A DNA stretch of 64,000 nucleotides from Oscillospiraceae bacterium. GTDB taxonomy: Bacteria > Bacillota > Clostridia > Oscillospirales > Oscillospiraceae. The notes under the pieces are model-generated. The model had not been told where the DNA came from. It did not search any database and saw only the letters and a program-made list of their open reading frames with translations. A program made the position numbers and the translations under genes. The stretch covers positions 124,001 through 188,000 of the forward strand of contig CAJTFN010000007.1 of NCBI GenBank assembly GCA_910575815.1, given 5' to 3'. Each line of letters starts with the position of its first letter. The stretch's first letter is position 1. This document shows, piece after piece, positions 32,850-41,996 of this stretch.

Positions 32850-34834
32850 AAAAACAAAGCCGCGTCGGAAGCCGGGCCTTGATGGCACTGGTCTTCCTGT
32901 TTCTCTACGCGCCGGTGCTGCTTTTGATCGTCTTCTCTTTCAACAAGGGCAACAGCAATACTGTCTGGACGGGCTTCTCCCTGGATTGGTACCGCTCCCT
33001 GTTCCACAATCGCCTGGTTATGCGCAGCGTATACACCACCCTGCTGGTCTCCCTGCTGGCCACGGCCATCGCCACTGTGGCGGGCACCTTTGCCGCCATC
33101 GGCTTTTACAGTCTCCGCAGGCGCTCCCGGACGGTGCTGAGCACGGTGAACAACATCCCCATGATGAACGCCGACATTGTCACCGGCGTGGCCATGTGCC
33201 TGTTCTTCGTGGCCTTCTTCTCCTTCTGGAGCGGCTTTGCCGGGTGGTTCAACCGCATACAGGGCGTGGTCGTCCTGCCGGAACGGCTGACGCTGGGCTT
33301 CGGCACCCTGCTCGTCGCCCACGTCACCTTCAATATCCCTTATGTCATCCTCTCCGTGGGCCCCAAGCTCCGGCAGATGGACAAAAATCTGGTGGACGCC
33401 GCCCAGGACCTGGGGTGCACCTGGATGCAGGCCTTCTGGAAAGTCATCCTGCCGGAGATCAAACCCGGCATCGCCTCAGGCGCCCTGACGGCCTTCACCA
33501 TGAGCGTGGACGATTTTATCATCAGCTATTTCACGGCGGGTTCCTCCAGCTCCACCCTGGCCATGACCATCTACGGCATGACGAAAAAGAGGGTGACGCC
33601 GGAAATCAACGCCGTGTCCACCCTGCTCTTTGTGACCGTGCTGGTGCTGCTGGTCATCGTGAACCTCCGGGAGTCTCACGCGGAACGCCAGGGCGGAGTG
33701 CAACGTCCCGCTCCCCGGAAGCTGGCTCAAATGCTGGACACCCCCAAGGGCCGGATCTTCCGCCGGGGCGCCGCCGTGGCCCTGGCCGCCTCCTTCCTCA
33801 TTGCGGTGGTCCTCCTCACCGGGGCCACCAACGCCCAGCCGGTGGTGAACGTGTGCAGCTGGGGTGAGTATATCGACGAGGACCTCATCACCCAGTTTGA
33901 GGAGGAGACCGGCATCATCGTCAACTACCAGACCGCCGAGAGCAACGAAGCCCTCTACTCCCTGCTGAAAAGCGGCGCGGGGGATTACGACGTCATCGTC
34001 CCCTCCGACTACATGATCTCCCAGCTCATCGAGGAGGACATGCTGGCGGAGCTGGACTACGGCCAAATCCCCAATTACGCACTGATCTCCGACCGCTTCA
34101 AGGGCCTGACCTACGACCCGGAGGAGCGCTACTCCGTCCCCTATGCCTGGGGCACCGTGGGCATCATCTATAACGAAACCATGGTCGGCGAACCCATCAC
34201 CAGCTGGTCCGCCATGTTCGACAGCCGGTACGCCGGAAACGTGTTGATGTTCCGCAACTCCCGGGACGCCATGGGCATCGCCCTGTCCTATCTGGGCTAT
34301 TCCCTGAACACCACCGACGAGGGGGAGCTCCGGGAGGCCTTCCAGCTCCTCCGGGACGCCAAGAACCGCGGCGTCTACCAGTCCTTTGTCATGGACGAGA
34401 TTTTCCAGAAGCTGGAGGGCGGCAACGCCGCCATCGGCGCATACTACGCCGGGGACTACCTCACCATGCTGGAGAACAACGAGGATCTTCGCTTCGTGGT
34501 GCCGGAGGAGGGGTCCAACTGGTTCATGGACGCCATGTGCGTGCTGAAGGACGCCCCTCACTACGACGAGGCCATGGCCTGGATCAACTTCATCGCCTCC
34601 ACCGAGGCGAACCTGGCCAACATGGACTATCTCTGGTACGGCTCCCCCAACCAGGAGGCCCTGGAGCAGTACCCCGCCTACTACGAGGAGCTCTACGAGG
34701 AGGAGCTGGAGCAGGAGGCCTACGACATCATCGCCGCGCCTCAGGAGGTGCTGGACCGCTGCGAAGCTTATCTGGTCCTGCCTCTGGAGACCCGAAAGCT
34801 CTACAACGACCTCTGGACCGAGCTGGGAATCTAA
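32846..34834 (+). CDS. Fused polyamine permease PotC and binding protein PotD
   Basis: The 662-aa protein joins two parts that are separate in E. coli. Residues about 1-275 are the PotC permease (six helices, coupling loop DAAQDLGCTWMQAFWKVILPE). After a linker and one more membrane helix (about 310-328) comes the PotD-like binding domain (about 335-662): CSWGEYIDEDLITQFEEETG (core WGEYIDED), YDVIVPSDYMI and WGTVGIIYNE. The binding domain is thus tethered to the membrane without a lipid anchor. No frameshift is needed; the frame is continuous. Confidence 0.93.
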   Translation: MKKQSRVGSRALMALVFLFLYAPVLLLIVFSFNKGNSNTVWTGFSLDWYRSLFHNRLVMRSVYTTLLVSLLATAIATVAGTFAAIGFYSLRRRSRTVLSTVNNIPMMNADIVTGVAMCLFFVAFFSFWSGFAGWFNRIQGVVVLPERLTLGFGTLLVAHVTFNIPYVILSVGPKLRQMDKNLVDAAQDLGCTWMQAFWKVILPEIKPGIASGALTAFTMSVDDFIISYFTAGSSSSTLAMTIYGMTKKRVTPEINAVSTLLFVTVLVLLVIVNLRESHAERQGGVQRPAPRKLAQMLDTPKGRIFRRGAAVALAASFLIAVVLLTGATNAQPVVNVCSWGEYIDEDLITQFEEETGIIVNYQTAESNEALYSLLKSGAGDYDVIVPSDYMISQLIEEDMLAELDYGQIPNYALISDRFKGLTYDPEERYSVPYAWGTVGIIYNETMVGEPITSWSAMFDSRYAGNVLMFRNSRDAMGIALSYLGYSLNTTDEGELREAFQLLRDAKNRGVYQSFVMDEIFQKLEGGNAAIGAYYAGDYLTMLENNEDLRFVVPEEGSNWFMDAMCVLKDAPHYDEAMAWINFIASTEANLANMDYLWYGSPNQEALEQYPAYYEELYEEELEQEAYDIIAAPQEVLDRCEAYLVLPLETRKLYNDLWTELGI

Positions 34835-34840
34835 TAAACC

Positions 34841-34870
34841 GGCGCGCAGGCCCTCCCCGGCTTGCGCGCC
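34841..34870 (+). terminator. Hairpin after the pot operon
   Basis: Arms GGCGCGCAGGCC and GGCTTGCGCGCC (one mismatch), six bases after the stop codons; only a short T-rich tail follows. Confidence 0.6.
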
Positions 34871-34922
34871 GCTTTCAACACAGCCCCCGCGGCCGGGGGA
34901 ATGAAGGAAACGGAGGTGGCCC

Positions 34923-35555
34923 ATGGGGGAGTTTTTCAATCCGGAAAAGGGAATCTGGGTCTGGCTCAGCACACTGGTGGATATCTTCGGACTGTCCATC
35001 CTCTGGATCACCCTCTGCCTGCCCCTGGTCACCGCCGGTCCCGCCACGGCGGCGCTGTACTACACGGTGGTCAAGTGCGTCCGGGGCCGGGAGAGCGGGG
35101 CCTTCGGGTACTACTTCCGCTCCTTCCGGACCAACTTCAAGGTGGGCCTCCTGGCCGGGCTGATCGTTCTTCCCCTGGCCCTGGCTCTGCTGGGAGGGCA
35201 CTTCGTGGTCCGCTGGTACGGCACCCGCCTGGGGGGCATGGCCTATGTGCTCTACGTGGCCTACTACTTCGCGCTGCTGCTTCCCGCCGGGGTGCTGTGC
35301 TGGCTGTTCCCCCTGCTGGGGCGCTTTGACTACCACGTGGGGGCCCTCTTCCGCATGGCCTTTCAGCTGACCGCCGCCCATTTGCCCAGTACGGTAGTGG
35401 TGGTGCTCCTCACCGCCCAGACCGCCGTGTTTTGTCTGGAGCGCTGGTGGCCGGTGCTGTTTATGCCCGTGGTTGCCACGCTATTGATCTCCCTGTTTTT
35501 CGAGCGGATTTTTCAACTCCACACCCCAGCGCCGGAGGAGCCGGAAGACCCATAA
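34923..35555 (+). CDS. DUF624 (YesL-like) membrane protein
   Basis: The 210-aa protein opens with a segment typical of this family (FNPEKGIWVWLSTLVDIFGLS, in part) and PLVTAGPATAALYYTVVK, and has five or six membrane helices. DUF624 proteins are common beside carbohydrate ABC transporters, role unknown. ATG at 34923 has GGAGGTGG upstream. It ends at a strong terminator. Confidence 0.88.
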   Translation: MGEFFNPEKGIWVWLSTLVDIFGLSILWITLCLPLVTAGPATAALYYTVVKCVRGRESGAFGYYFRSFRTNFKVGLLAGLIVLPLALALLGGHFVVRWYGTRLGGMAYVLYVAYYFALLLPAGVLCWLFPLLGRFDYHVGALFRMAFQLTAAHLPSTVVVVLLTAQTAVFCLERWWPVLFMPVVATLLISLFFERIFQLHTPAPEEPEDP

Positions 35556-35558
35556 CAA

Positions 35559-35591
35559 AAGAGCCGGAACGGATGATCCGTTCCGGCTCTT
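35559..35591. terminator. Bidirectional terminator between DUF624 gene and GDSL gene
   Basis: Perfect 16-base arms (35559-35574 and 35576-35591) with a one-base centre; AAGAGCC and GGCTCTT ends give A and T flanks in both directions. Confidence 0.9.
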
Positions 35592-35609
35592 CGCTTTCGA
35601 GTGTTTCCG

Positions 35610-36266
35610 TCAGTCCTCCAGCAGCCCCGGCACCGCCTCCGCCAGCAAGGCCGCCAGCTGGGCGTGGCCCTTCCGGGTCAGGTGCATGCCATCCAGCTGG
35701 TTGAACTCGCAGGACGCCGCGTTCAGAAAATGGGCTCCCACCAGCTTCGCGGTCTTCTCGTAATAGGCGGGCAGCTCCCGAGACTTCTCCAGGCAGCCCT
35801 TCCCCATGGGAACGCCGCCCTCGCTGCGCTCCATCTCCGGACGGATGGGCGGAGGACTGACAATCAGGATATTGGGCCCGTGGTCCCCCCAGCAGTCCAC
35901 GCTCTGGGCCTTGCGGGCCAGCCGTTCCATGCCGATGGCGATGCAGGCGGCGTTGACCCCCAGGCGCTCCTTCGTATCGTTGGTACCCAGCATTATAATC
36001 AGCAGATCCACGGTCTCGTGGCTTTTCAGCAGGGCGTAAAGCACGCCCAAGGCGTCCATGCTCTCGTGAAGGGGGTCCGGAAACACGGTCGTCCGGCCGC
36101 TGAGGCCCTCTTCCGTCACCAGGAACGACGGCCCCAGGGCCTTTTGCAGCAGGCAAGTCCAGCGCTCATCCTCGTTGAAGCGGATGCCGCCGTCGGCGCA
36201 GTCCGCCGGGTCGGCGCAATAGCCGTGGGTATTGGAATCGCCTAAGCAGAGAATGTGTTTTTTCAT
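35610..36266 (-). CDS. SGNH/GDSL-family esterase
   Basis: The 218-aa enzyme has the catalytic serine in LGDSNTHG (residues 7-14), the oxyanion block LGTNDTKE and the Asp/His pair in DGMHLTRKGH near the C-terminus. No signal peptide, so it acts inside the cell. It is divergent from a probable sialic-acid operon, so one testable role is removal of O-acetyl groups from imported sialic acids. An aryl-esterase-like role is the alternative. Confidence 0.88.
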   Translation of the reverse strand: MKKHILCLGDSNTHGYCADPADCADGGIRFNEDERWTCLLQKALGPSFLVTEEGLSGRTTVFPDPLHESMDALGVLYALLKSHETVDLLIIMLGTNDTKERLGVNAACIAIGMERLARKAQSVDCWGDHGPNILIVSPPPIRPEMERSEGGVPMGKGCLEKSRELPAYYEKTAKLVGAHFLNAASCEFNQLDGMHLTRKGHAQLAALLAEAVPGLLED

Positions 36267-36465
36267 GATTCTCTTCCTTTCTGTATTCGGCCCTCTGGTC
36301 TAAATTTTGCTTTATAATAATATAAGTTAACAGTTTTTTCCGGTTTGTCAAGGCATACTTTCATCATTCTTTCTGAATTTCAATGGAAATTTTCCCAAAA
36401 AATCGAAATTATTTTTGAAACTTTTCCTAAATATCCGGATTTTGCGGAAATCTTTTCGATTCTAA

Positions 36466-36517
36466 TTGACAAAAGCAGGAAGCCCTTGTATACTTTATAC
36501 AGCAAGCGGAAGCTTGC
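36466..36517 (+). promoter_or_regulatory. Promoter and candidate operator of the sialic-acid-type operon
   Basis: TTGACA (36466-36471), 17 bases, TATACT (36489-36494). Right after the expected start lies the perfect dyad GCAAGC-ggaa-GCTTGC (36502-36517), a likely repressor site. The 150 bases upstream are very AT-rich compared with the rest of the window and contain several GAAA/TTTC half-palindromes. Confidence 0.75.
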
Positions 36518-36556
36518 CGGTTCCATTTTTGTAAATAATAAAAAGGAGGACCCGTG

Positions 36557-37912
36557 ATGAAGAAGTTGCTTGCAATCCTATTGGCCATGACCATGGTCAT
36601 GGCCCTTGTTGCCTGCGGAGGCAACAACGACAACGCCAATCCCTCGCCTCAGGACCCGCCCGAAACCGAGGATCAGACCCCTGAGGCCCCGGCGGAGCCC
36701 GCCGCCTCCGGCGAGCTGACCTTGTGGACCTATCCCATCGGCGACTGGGGCAAGGAGGAAAAGGTCAAGGCCATCACCGACGCCTTCACCGCCGACACCG
36801 GCATTTCCGTGAAGGTGGAATACCTGGCCTATGCCGACGGCGACGATAAGGTCAACTCCGCCATCACCGCCAACGCCGCTCCTGACCTCATCATGGAAGG
36901 CCCCGAGCGCCTTGTGACCAACTGGGGCGACAAGGGCTATCTGGTGGACCTGAGCGACATGTTTGACGACACCGACAAGAGTGAGATCAACGCCGCCGCC
37001 ATGACCGCCTGCACCCACCCCAACGGCGAGGTTTACGAGTATCCTCTGGTGGTCACCGCCCACTGCATGGCCATCAATCTGAACGCCTTCAAGGAGGCCG
37101 GTGCCGACCAGTATCTGGATCTGGAGAACCACACCTGGACCACCGAGAATTTCATTAAGGCCGTGGACGCCCTGTACGCCCACTACAACGCCCCTGTGGG
37201 CGCCGTATACTGCAAAGGCCAGGGCGGCGACCAGGGCACCCGCGCCCTCGTCAACAACCTCTACGGCGGCACCTTCGCCACCGCCAGCCACGACAAGTAC
37301 ACCTGGGACGATCCCAAGAACATCCAGGCTCTGGAGCAGCTCAAGGGAATGCCCGGCATCACCTTCGACGCCTCTTTGGAAGGCGGCGACGAGATCAAGG
37401 TCTTCTACCAGGGCATCTTGAAGATGGCTTTCTGCTGGAACATCGCCCAGCAGCTCAACCCCAACCAGGCCGACACCGGCGCGGGCCTCACCGCCAATGG
37501 AGAGGAGATCGTCTTCATGGGCTTCCCCTCTGAGAACGGCACCCCCGCCCTTCAGGGCGGCATCTGGGGCTTCGGCATCTTCAACAACGGCGATTCCGCC
37601 AAGGTTGAAAACGCCAAGACCTTCATCAAGTGGATGTGCGACTCCGAGCACACCGCGGAAGCGGTGAAGACCGCCAACTACTTCGCCGCCCGCTCCGCCG
37701 CCGAGGGTACGGATCTCACCGGCATCTGGACCGATAACGAGATCATGAACGAGTACCAGGTGCTCATGCCTTACCTGGGCGACTACTATCAGGTCACCAA
37801 GGGCTGGGCCGGCGCTCGTACCGAGTGGTGGACCATGCTCCAGAAGGTGGGCGAGGGCGCTGATATCGCCGAAACCGTCGCCACCTACGCTGGCAACGCC
37901 AACGCTGGCTGA
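36557..37912 (+). CDS. Sugar ABC transporter substrate-binding lipoprotein (probable sialic acid)
   Basis: The 451-aa protein has a signal peptide with lipobox ALVAC and a Pro/Glu linker, then a family 1 solute-binding fold (GELTLWTYPIGDWGKEEK, in part LTLWTYPIG; later GGIWGFGIFNNG). ATG at 36557 follows AAGGAGGA; the GTG at 36554 is too close. The substrate is inferred from the YhcH and NanA-like genes in the same operon, not from the protein itself. Confidence 0.85.
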   Translation: MKKLLAILLAMTMVMALVACGGNNDNANPSPQDPPETEDQTPEAPAEPAASGELTLWTYPIGDWGKEEKVKAITDAFTADTGISVKVEYLAYADGDDKVNSAITANAAPDLIMEGPERLVTNWGDKGYLVDLSDMFDDTDKSEINAAAMTACTHPNGEVYEYPLVVTAHCMAINLNAFKEAGADQYLDLENHTWTTENFIKAVDALYAHYNAPVGAVYCKGQGGDQGTRALVNNLYGGTFATASHDKYTWDDPKNIQALEQLKGMPGITFDASLEGGDEIKVFYQGILKMAFCWNIAQQLNPNQADTGAGLTANGEEIVFMGFPSENGTPALQGGIWGFGIFNNGDSAKVENAKTFIKWMCDSEHTAEAVKTANYFAARSAAEGTDLTGIWTDNEIMNEYQVLMPYLGDYYQVTKGWAGARTEWWTMLQKVGEGADIAETVATYAGNANAG

Positions 37913-38028
37913 TCCCATTCTGAAAGAGCACATTTTACACCCGGAGGCCTGACGAACCGTTGAGGCTTCCCGGACCTGGAATGTTTCATGGACCAGGATC
38001 ACCACAGCGTATTGCAGCGCAAAGGGTT

Positions 38029-38061
38029 CGCCCCTCTCCCGCGAAGGGCGGGAGAGGGGCG
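38029..38061 (+). terminator. Hairpin between binding protein and permease genes
   Basis: Perfect 14-base arms CGCCCCTCTCCCGC / GCGGGAGAGGGGCG with a five-base loop and no T tract. It probably stabilises the upstream mRNA or partly stops transcription, so that more binding protein than permease is made. Confidence 0.75.
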
Positions 38062-38161
38062 CGCTTCTATCGCCGGCAGTCCGGAAATACGGAATTATGG
38101 ATTCTCCCGCCGGCGCTTCCCCTCCTGAATCCTCAAATCCAGTCGTAAAGGAGTGTTGAAT

Positions 38162-39079
38162 TTGGCCAGACCATCCAAACCCACCATGAGCCGGGCTCTT
38201 CAGCGGCGGGAAAACATCTCCGGTTATCTCTTCATGCTGCCCAGCCTGTTCTTCTTCATCGGCTTTGTGGTCTTCCCCATGATTATCTGCATCATCACCA
38301 GCCTTACCGACGCCAATATGCACGACCCGGGCATGTTCGGCAACTTCATCGGCTTTTCCAACTTCGCCCGGCTGGTGAAGGACGTGGACTTCCTGGAGGC
38401 GCTGAAAAACACCTTCATCATTGTCATCGTCAGCGTTCCCACCGTCTGCGCCTTCTCCCTGTGGGTGTCCTCCGCCATCTACAAGCTCAGCGGCCCCGTG
38501 CTGTCCGCCTTCCGCTGCATCTTCTACCTCCCGGTGGTCACCGGCTCTGTGGCCGTCACCGTGGTTTGGAAGTGGATGTACGACAACTATACCGGTATTT
38601 TCAACCACGTCCTCAAGGGCGCGGGTCTGATTGAGCAAAACATCAACTGGCTGGGCGATTCCAAGTACGCCCTCTGGTGCATCATCCTGATTCTCTTTAC
38701 CACCTCCGTGGGCCAGCCCATTGTGCTCTATGTCTCTGCCCTGGGCAACGTGGACCAAACTCTGATCGAGGCCGCCGAAGTGGACGGAGCCAACAGCTTC
38801 CAGATCTTCTGGCAGGTAAAGTGGGCCCAGATGATGCCCACAACGCTGTACATCCTGGTCATCACCACCATCAACTCCTTCCAATGCTTTGCCCTGATTC
38901 AGCTTTTGACCAAGGGCGGCGCGGGGACCAACACGGTGATGTACGACATTTACTGGACCGCCTTCAAGCTCACGGAGCAGGCGGGACACTTCGGCTACGC
39001 CAACGCCATGGGCGTGGTGCTGGCCATCTTCATCGGGCTATTGTCCGCTCTCCAGTTCAAGCTGGCCAAAGAAAAGTAA
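38162..39079 (+). CDS. Sugar ABC transporter permease 1
   Basis: The 305-aa protein has six membrane helices and the coupling loop EAAEVDGANSFQIFWQVKWAQMMP (core EAAEVDGANS). I use TTG at 38162, eight bases after AAAGGAG (38147-38153); GTG and TTG codons at 38153 and 38156 overlap or crowd that site. It pairs with the next permease. Confidence 0.9.
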   Translation: MARPSKPTMSRALQRRENISGYLFMLPSLFFFIGFVVFPMIICIITSLTDANMHDPGMFGNFIGFSNFARLVKDVDFLEALKNTFIIVIVSVPTVCAFSLWVSSAIYKLSGPVLSAFRCIFYLPVVTGSVAVTVVWKWMYDNYTGIFNHVLKGAGLIEQNINWLGDSKYALWCIILILFTTSVGQPIVLYVSALGNVDQTLIEAAEVDGANSFQIFWQVKWAQMMPTTLYILVITTINSFQCFALIQLLTKGGAGTNTVMYDIYWTAFKLTEQAGHFGYANAMGVVLAIFIGLLSALQFKLAKEK

Positions 39080-39091
39080 GGGGGTGCTGGT

Positions 39092-40018
39092 ATGAAAATT
39101 GAAAATAGCCGCAGCCGCGCGTATCGAATCGCCTCGATCATCATTCTGGTCGTACTGGCCTTCCTCTTCACCTTCCCGCTGTACTGGATCGTTACCGGCG
39201 GTTTTAAAAACGGTGCGGACATCAACGCCACCAAGCCCATCTGGATTCCCACCGAATGGGTCATGAACAACTATGACAAGCTGATGAAGCAGCGCAGCGT
39301 TCCCCTGTGGGAGGTTTACCTGCCCTTCGGCAGTTTCTTCAACGGCGGGAAAAAGGTTCTCCTCACCGCCGGTCCCGAAGCGCCCGCCGCCATTCGCTGG
39401 CTCATCAACGCAGTGCTGATGTGCGTGGCGGCTATGCTGCTCACTTGTCTTACTGCCGCCATGGCGGGCTATGCCCTGGCAAAGAAGCGCTTTAATGGCC
39501 GGGCCCTGCTGTTCTCCCTCATCGTCTGCGCCATGGCCCTGCCAAAGCAGGTCATTCTGATTCCGCTGCTGAAGGAAATGTCCGCTTTGCACCTGTACGA
39601 CAGTCTCTGGGCGGTGATCTTCCCCACGGTGGGCTGGCCCTTCGGTGTGTTTTTGATGAAGCAGTTCTCGGAGAGCATACCGGGAGAAATACTGGAGGCC
39701 ACCCGCATTGACGGCGCCAGCGAGCTCAAGACCTTCTCCACAGTGGTCATTCCCATGATCAAGCCGGGCATTGGGGCTCTGGCGATTTTCACCTTCATCA
39801 ACTGCTGGAACGATTACTTCATGCAGCTGGTGATGCTGACCAGCGGCAGCAATTTCACCATTCCTTTGGGCATTGCCACTCTCCAGGCGGAGACCTCCAT
39901 TGACAATGGCCTGCTGATGGCCGGCGCCACTCTGGCCGCCGCCCCCATCATCGTCGTCTTCCTGATCTTCCAAAAATACTTCACCCAAGGCATCACCATG
40001 GGCGCCGTCAAAGGCTAA
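39092..40018 (+). CDS. Sugar ABC transporter permease 2
   Basis: The 308-aa protein has six membrane helices, with an enlarged loop after the first (about 45-105), and the coupling loop EATRIDGASELKTFSTVVIP (core EATRIDGAS). It starts 12 bases after permease 1 with a GGGGGTG site. No ATPase gene is in this operon; a shared MsmX-type ATPase elsewhere is expected. Confidence 0.92.
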   Translation: MKIENSRSRAYRIASIIILVVLAFLFTFPLYWIVTGGFKNGADINATKPIWIPTEWVMNNYDKLMKQRSVPLWEVYLPFGSFFNGGKKVLLTAGPEAPAAIRWLINAVLMCVAAMLLTCLTAAMAGYALAKKRFNGRALLFSLIVCAMALPKQVILIPLLKEMSALHLYDSLWAVIFPTVGWPFGVFLMKQFSESIPGEILEATRIDGASELKTFSTVVIPMIKPGIGALAIFTFINCWNDYFMQLVMLTSGSNFTIPLGIATLQAETSIDNGLLMAGATLAAAPIIVVFLIFQKYFTQGITMGAVKG

Positions 40019-40157
40019 CCTGCTTTTCTTGAAAGAAAAAGTAGGCAAACGAACATTCACGCGCTCTGATTGCCTGAAGATTATCCGGGCTGTTGCGACG
40101 ACAACTTGGAATATGGGATGATTATGAGCGGCGCAGAATGGGAAAGAGGAACACAGG

Positions 40158-40613
40158 ATGATTTACGCGAAAAACAAAGACGCCCTGGCTTACCAGGGCA
40201 TCCACCCCCATTTGGACCTGGCGCTGGAGCGCATCACGCCGGAATTTCTCGCCGGCGTGGGGCCGGAGCGGGCGGAGATTCTGGGCGGCACTGTGTACGC
40301 CACCCGCTTCACCTATGAGACCGTTCCGGCGGAGGATAGCTTTTTTGAGGCCCACAAGAAGTATCTGGACATCCACATCATGATGGAGGGTTCTGAAAGG
40401 GTGGAAATCGCCCCGCCGGAGACCCTGACCGAGTTTGACCGGGCGGAGAGCAATGATTTCTATGCCTACCGGGGCGAGGGGGAGTATAAGCTGGTTCTCT
40501 CCCCTGGGGACTTTCTGGTGGTTTTCCCTGGCGACGCCCACCGCATTAAGATGCAGCTGGACGGGCCGGAGACCGTGAGCAAAGTGGTTTTCAAGGTGAA
40601 GATTTATGACTAG
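40158..40613 (+). CDS. YhcH/YjgK/YiaL family protein (NanQ-like)
   Basis: The 151-aa beta-barrel protein has the family's metal-site pieces: FFEAHKKYLDIHIMMEGSE (core HKKYLDIH, about 71-78), the acidic EGEYKLVLSPGDFLVVFPGDAH with the final HRIK. E. coli YhcH (NanQ) speeds conversion between sialic acid anomers. The position next to a NanA-like gene supports that role. Confidence 0.88.
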   Translation: MIYAKNKDALAYQGIHPHLDLALERITPEFLAGVGPERAEILGGTVYATRFTYETVPAEDSFFEAHKKYLDIHIMMEGSERVEIAPPETLTEFDRAESNDFYAYRGEGEYKLVLSPGDFLVVFPGDAHRIKMQLDGPETVSKVVFKVKIYD

Positions 40614-40623
40614 GAGTGATGGT

Positions 40624-41535
40624 ATGAAAGATCTTTCCAAGTACCAGGGTATTTTTCCCGCCTTTTACGCCTGCTATGATCCGGAGGGCCGGATCAGCGC
40701 CCCGGCGGTCCGGGCTCTGGCGAAGTTTTTGCTGGACAAGGGCGTTCAGGGTTTGTATGTAGGCGGCTCCTCCGGCGAGTGCATCTATCAGACCGTGGCG
40801 GAGCGGAAGGAGACTCTGGAGAATGTCATGGCGGAAGTGGGCGGCAAGATGACCATCATTGCCCACGTGGCCTGCAACAACACCGCCGACAGCCGGGAGC
40901 TGGCTGCCCACGCCGAGCGTCTGGGCGTGGACGCCATCGCGGCCATTCCCCCCATCTACTTCCATCTGCCTCCTAAGGGCATCGCCAAGTATTGGAACGA
41001 CATCTCCGGCGCCGCGCCGAATACGGATTTCGTAATCTACAACATTCCCCAGCTGGCGGGAGTGGCCCTAACGGTGCCTCTGCTCCAGGAAATGCTGAAA
41101 AACCCCCGGGTTGTGGGCGTGAAGAACTCCTCCATGCCCGTTCAGGACATTCAGATGTGGCACGATGAGGGCGCTCTGGTCTTTAACGGGCCGGATGAGC
41201 AGCTGCTCAGCGGCCTGGCCGCCGGGGCCGCCGGCGGCATCGGCGGGACTTACGCCGCCATGCCGGAACTGTATCTGGAGATTTTCCGCTGCTTCCAGGC
41301 CGGGGATCTGGCGAAGGGCCGGGAAATCCAGAACGAGTGCTGCCGTATTATCTACAAAATGTGTGCTGCCCAGGGGAACATGTACGCCGTTATCAAGGAG
41401 ATTCTCCGTCTCCAGGGCGGCCCCGACGTGGGCGGCGTCCGGGCGCCTCTGCTGGCTCTGGAGCCAAATGACCGGGACACGGTGGTCCAAGCCCACGAGA
41501 TGATTCAAGCCGCCATCGCCCAATACTGTGCGTAA
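40624..41535 (+). CDS. nanA: N-acetylneuraminate lyase-like (DHDPS/NAL family)
   Basis: The 303-aa aldolase splits sialic acid to N-acetylmannosamine and pyruvate, if the assignment holds. Seen: GSSGE (48-52), Tyr139 in YNIPQLAG and Schiff-base Lys167 in VGVKNSS, then GIGGTYAAMPELY, close to the NanA pattern GIGSTYN. I use ATG at 40624, seven bases after AGGAG. Its neighbours (YhcH, sugar importer) support NanA over dihydrodipicolinate synthase. No nanE or nanK gene is in the window. Confidence 0.82.
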   Translation: MKDLSKYQGIFPAFYACYDPEGRISAPAVRALAKFLLDKGVQGLYVGGSSGECIYQTVAERKETLENVMAEVGGKMTIIAHVACNNTADSRELAAHAERLGVDAIAAIPPIYFHLPPKGIAKYWNDISGAAPNTDFVIYNIPQLAGVALTVPLLQEMLKNPRVVGVKNSSMPVQDIQMWHDEGALVFNGPDEQLLSGLAAGAAGGIGGTYAAMPELYLEIFRCFQAGDLAKGREIQNECCRIIYKMCAAQGNMYAVIKEILRLQGGPDVGGVRAPLLALEPNDRDTVVQAHEMIQAAIAQYCA

Positions 41536-41542
41536 GCAAACC

Positions 41543-41575
41543 AGGATGGGGAAACAGATTTCGTTTCCCCATCCT
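41543..41575 (+). terminator. Terminator of the sialic-acid-type operon
   Basis: Perfect 13-base arms (AGGATGGGGAAAC) around a seven-base loop, eight bases after the stop, followed by a pyrimidine-rich tail. Confidence 0.85.
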
Positions 41576-41712
41576 GTCCTTCTTGCGGGACCTCCTGTAT
41601 CACAGGCGGTCCCGATTTTGCGCGGCCATCTCCCCGGGAAGCCGGAGGCGTCCTCTCTTTCGCGCGTACCGGCCTAAAGGAAGGGCGCTTTGGGGGACCG
41701 GGGAAGGGCTAT

Positions 41713-41763
41713 GTGAGTTTGTCACGGTAAGAACGCGAAAAAAGAGTATGATACATTCTATCA
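41713..41763 (+). promoter_or_regulatory. Activator-type promoter with Crp/Fnr-like site (ferredoxin operon)
   Basis: TATGAT (41747-41752) is a -10 box with no recognisable -35 box at the right distance. The dyad GTGA-N5-TCAC (41713-41725) is centred about 40 bases before the expected start, where class II Crp/Fnr activators bind. A second dyad TGATA-N5-TATCA (41749-41763) covers the start. The N5 spacing differs from the usual N6 of Crp sites. Confidence 0.55.
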
Positions 41764-41783
41764 AGAACAAGGAGGCAATGTCT

Positions 41784-41996
41784 ATGGGAACCGCTGTCCG
41801 AAAAAAACGAACCGCGCGGGTGGATTCCTCCAGCTGCGTGGCCTGCGGGTGCTGCGTCAAGGTCTGCCCGAAGGCGGCCATTCAGATTGTCAAGGGCGTT
41901 GTGGCCCGGGTGAACCCTGAAACGTGCATAGGCTGTGGCAAGTGCGCCCGGGAGTGTCCCGCGTCGGTGATTGCGCTGGAGGAGGCAGTGGTATGA
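41784..41996 (+). CDS. Two-[4Fe-4S] ferredoxin-like protein
   Basis: The 70-aa protein has two cysteine motifs, SCVACGCCVKVCP and CIGCGKCARECP, for two [4Fe-4S] clusters. ATG at 41784 is eight bases after AAGGAGG; the ATG at 41778 is too close. It overlaps the NapH-like gene by ATGA and probably passes electrons to or from that membrane protein. Confidence 0.92.
   Translation: MGTAVRKKRTARVDSSSCVACGCCVKVCPKAAIQIVKGVVARVNPETCIGCGKCARECPASVIALEEAVV

Noticed and set aside
41749-41763. Classical FNR box
   Set aside because: TGATA-N5-TATCA resembles but does not match TTGAT-N4-ATCAA in spacing, and the nearby regulator lacks the FNR cysteine cluster.
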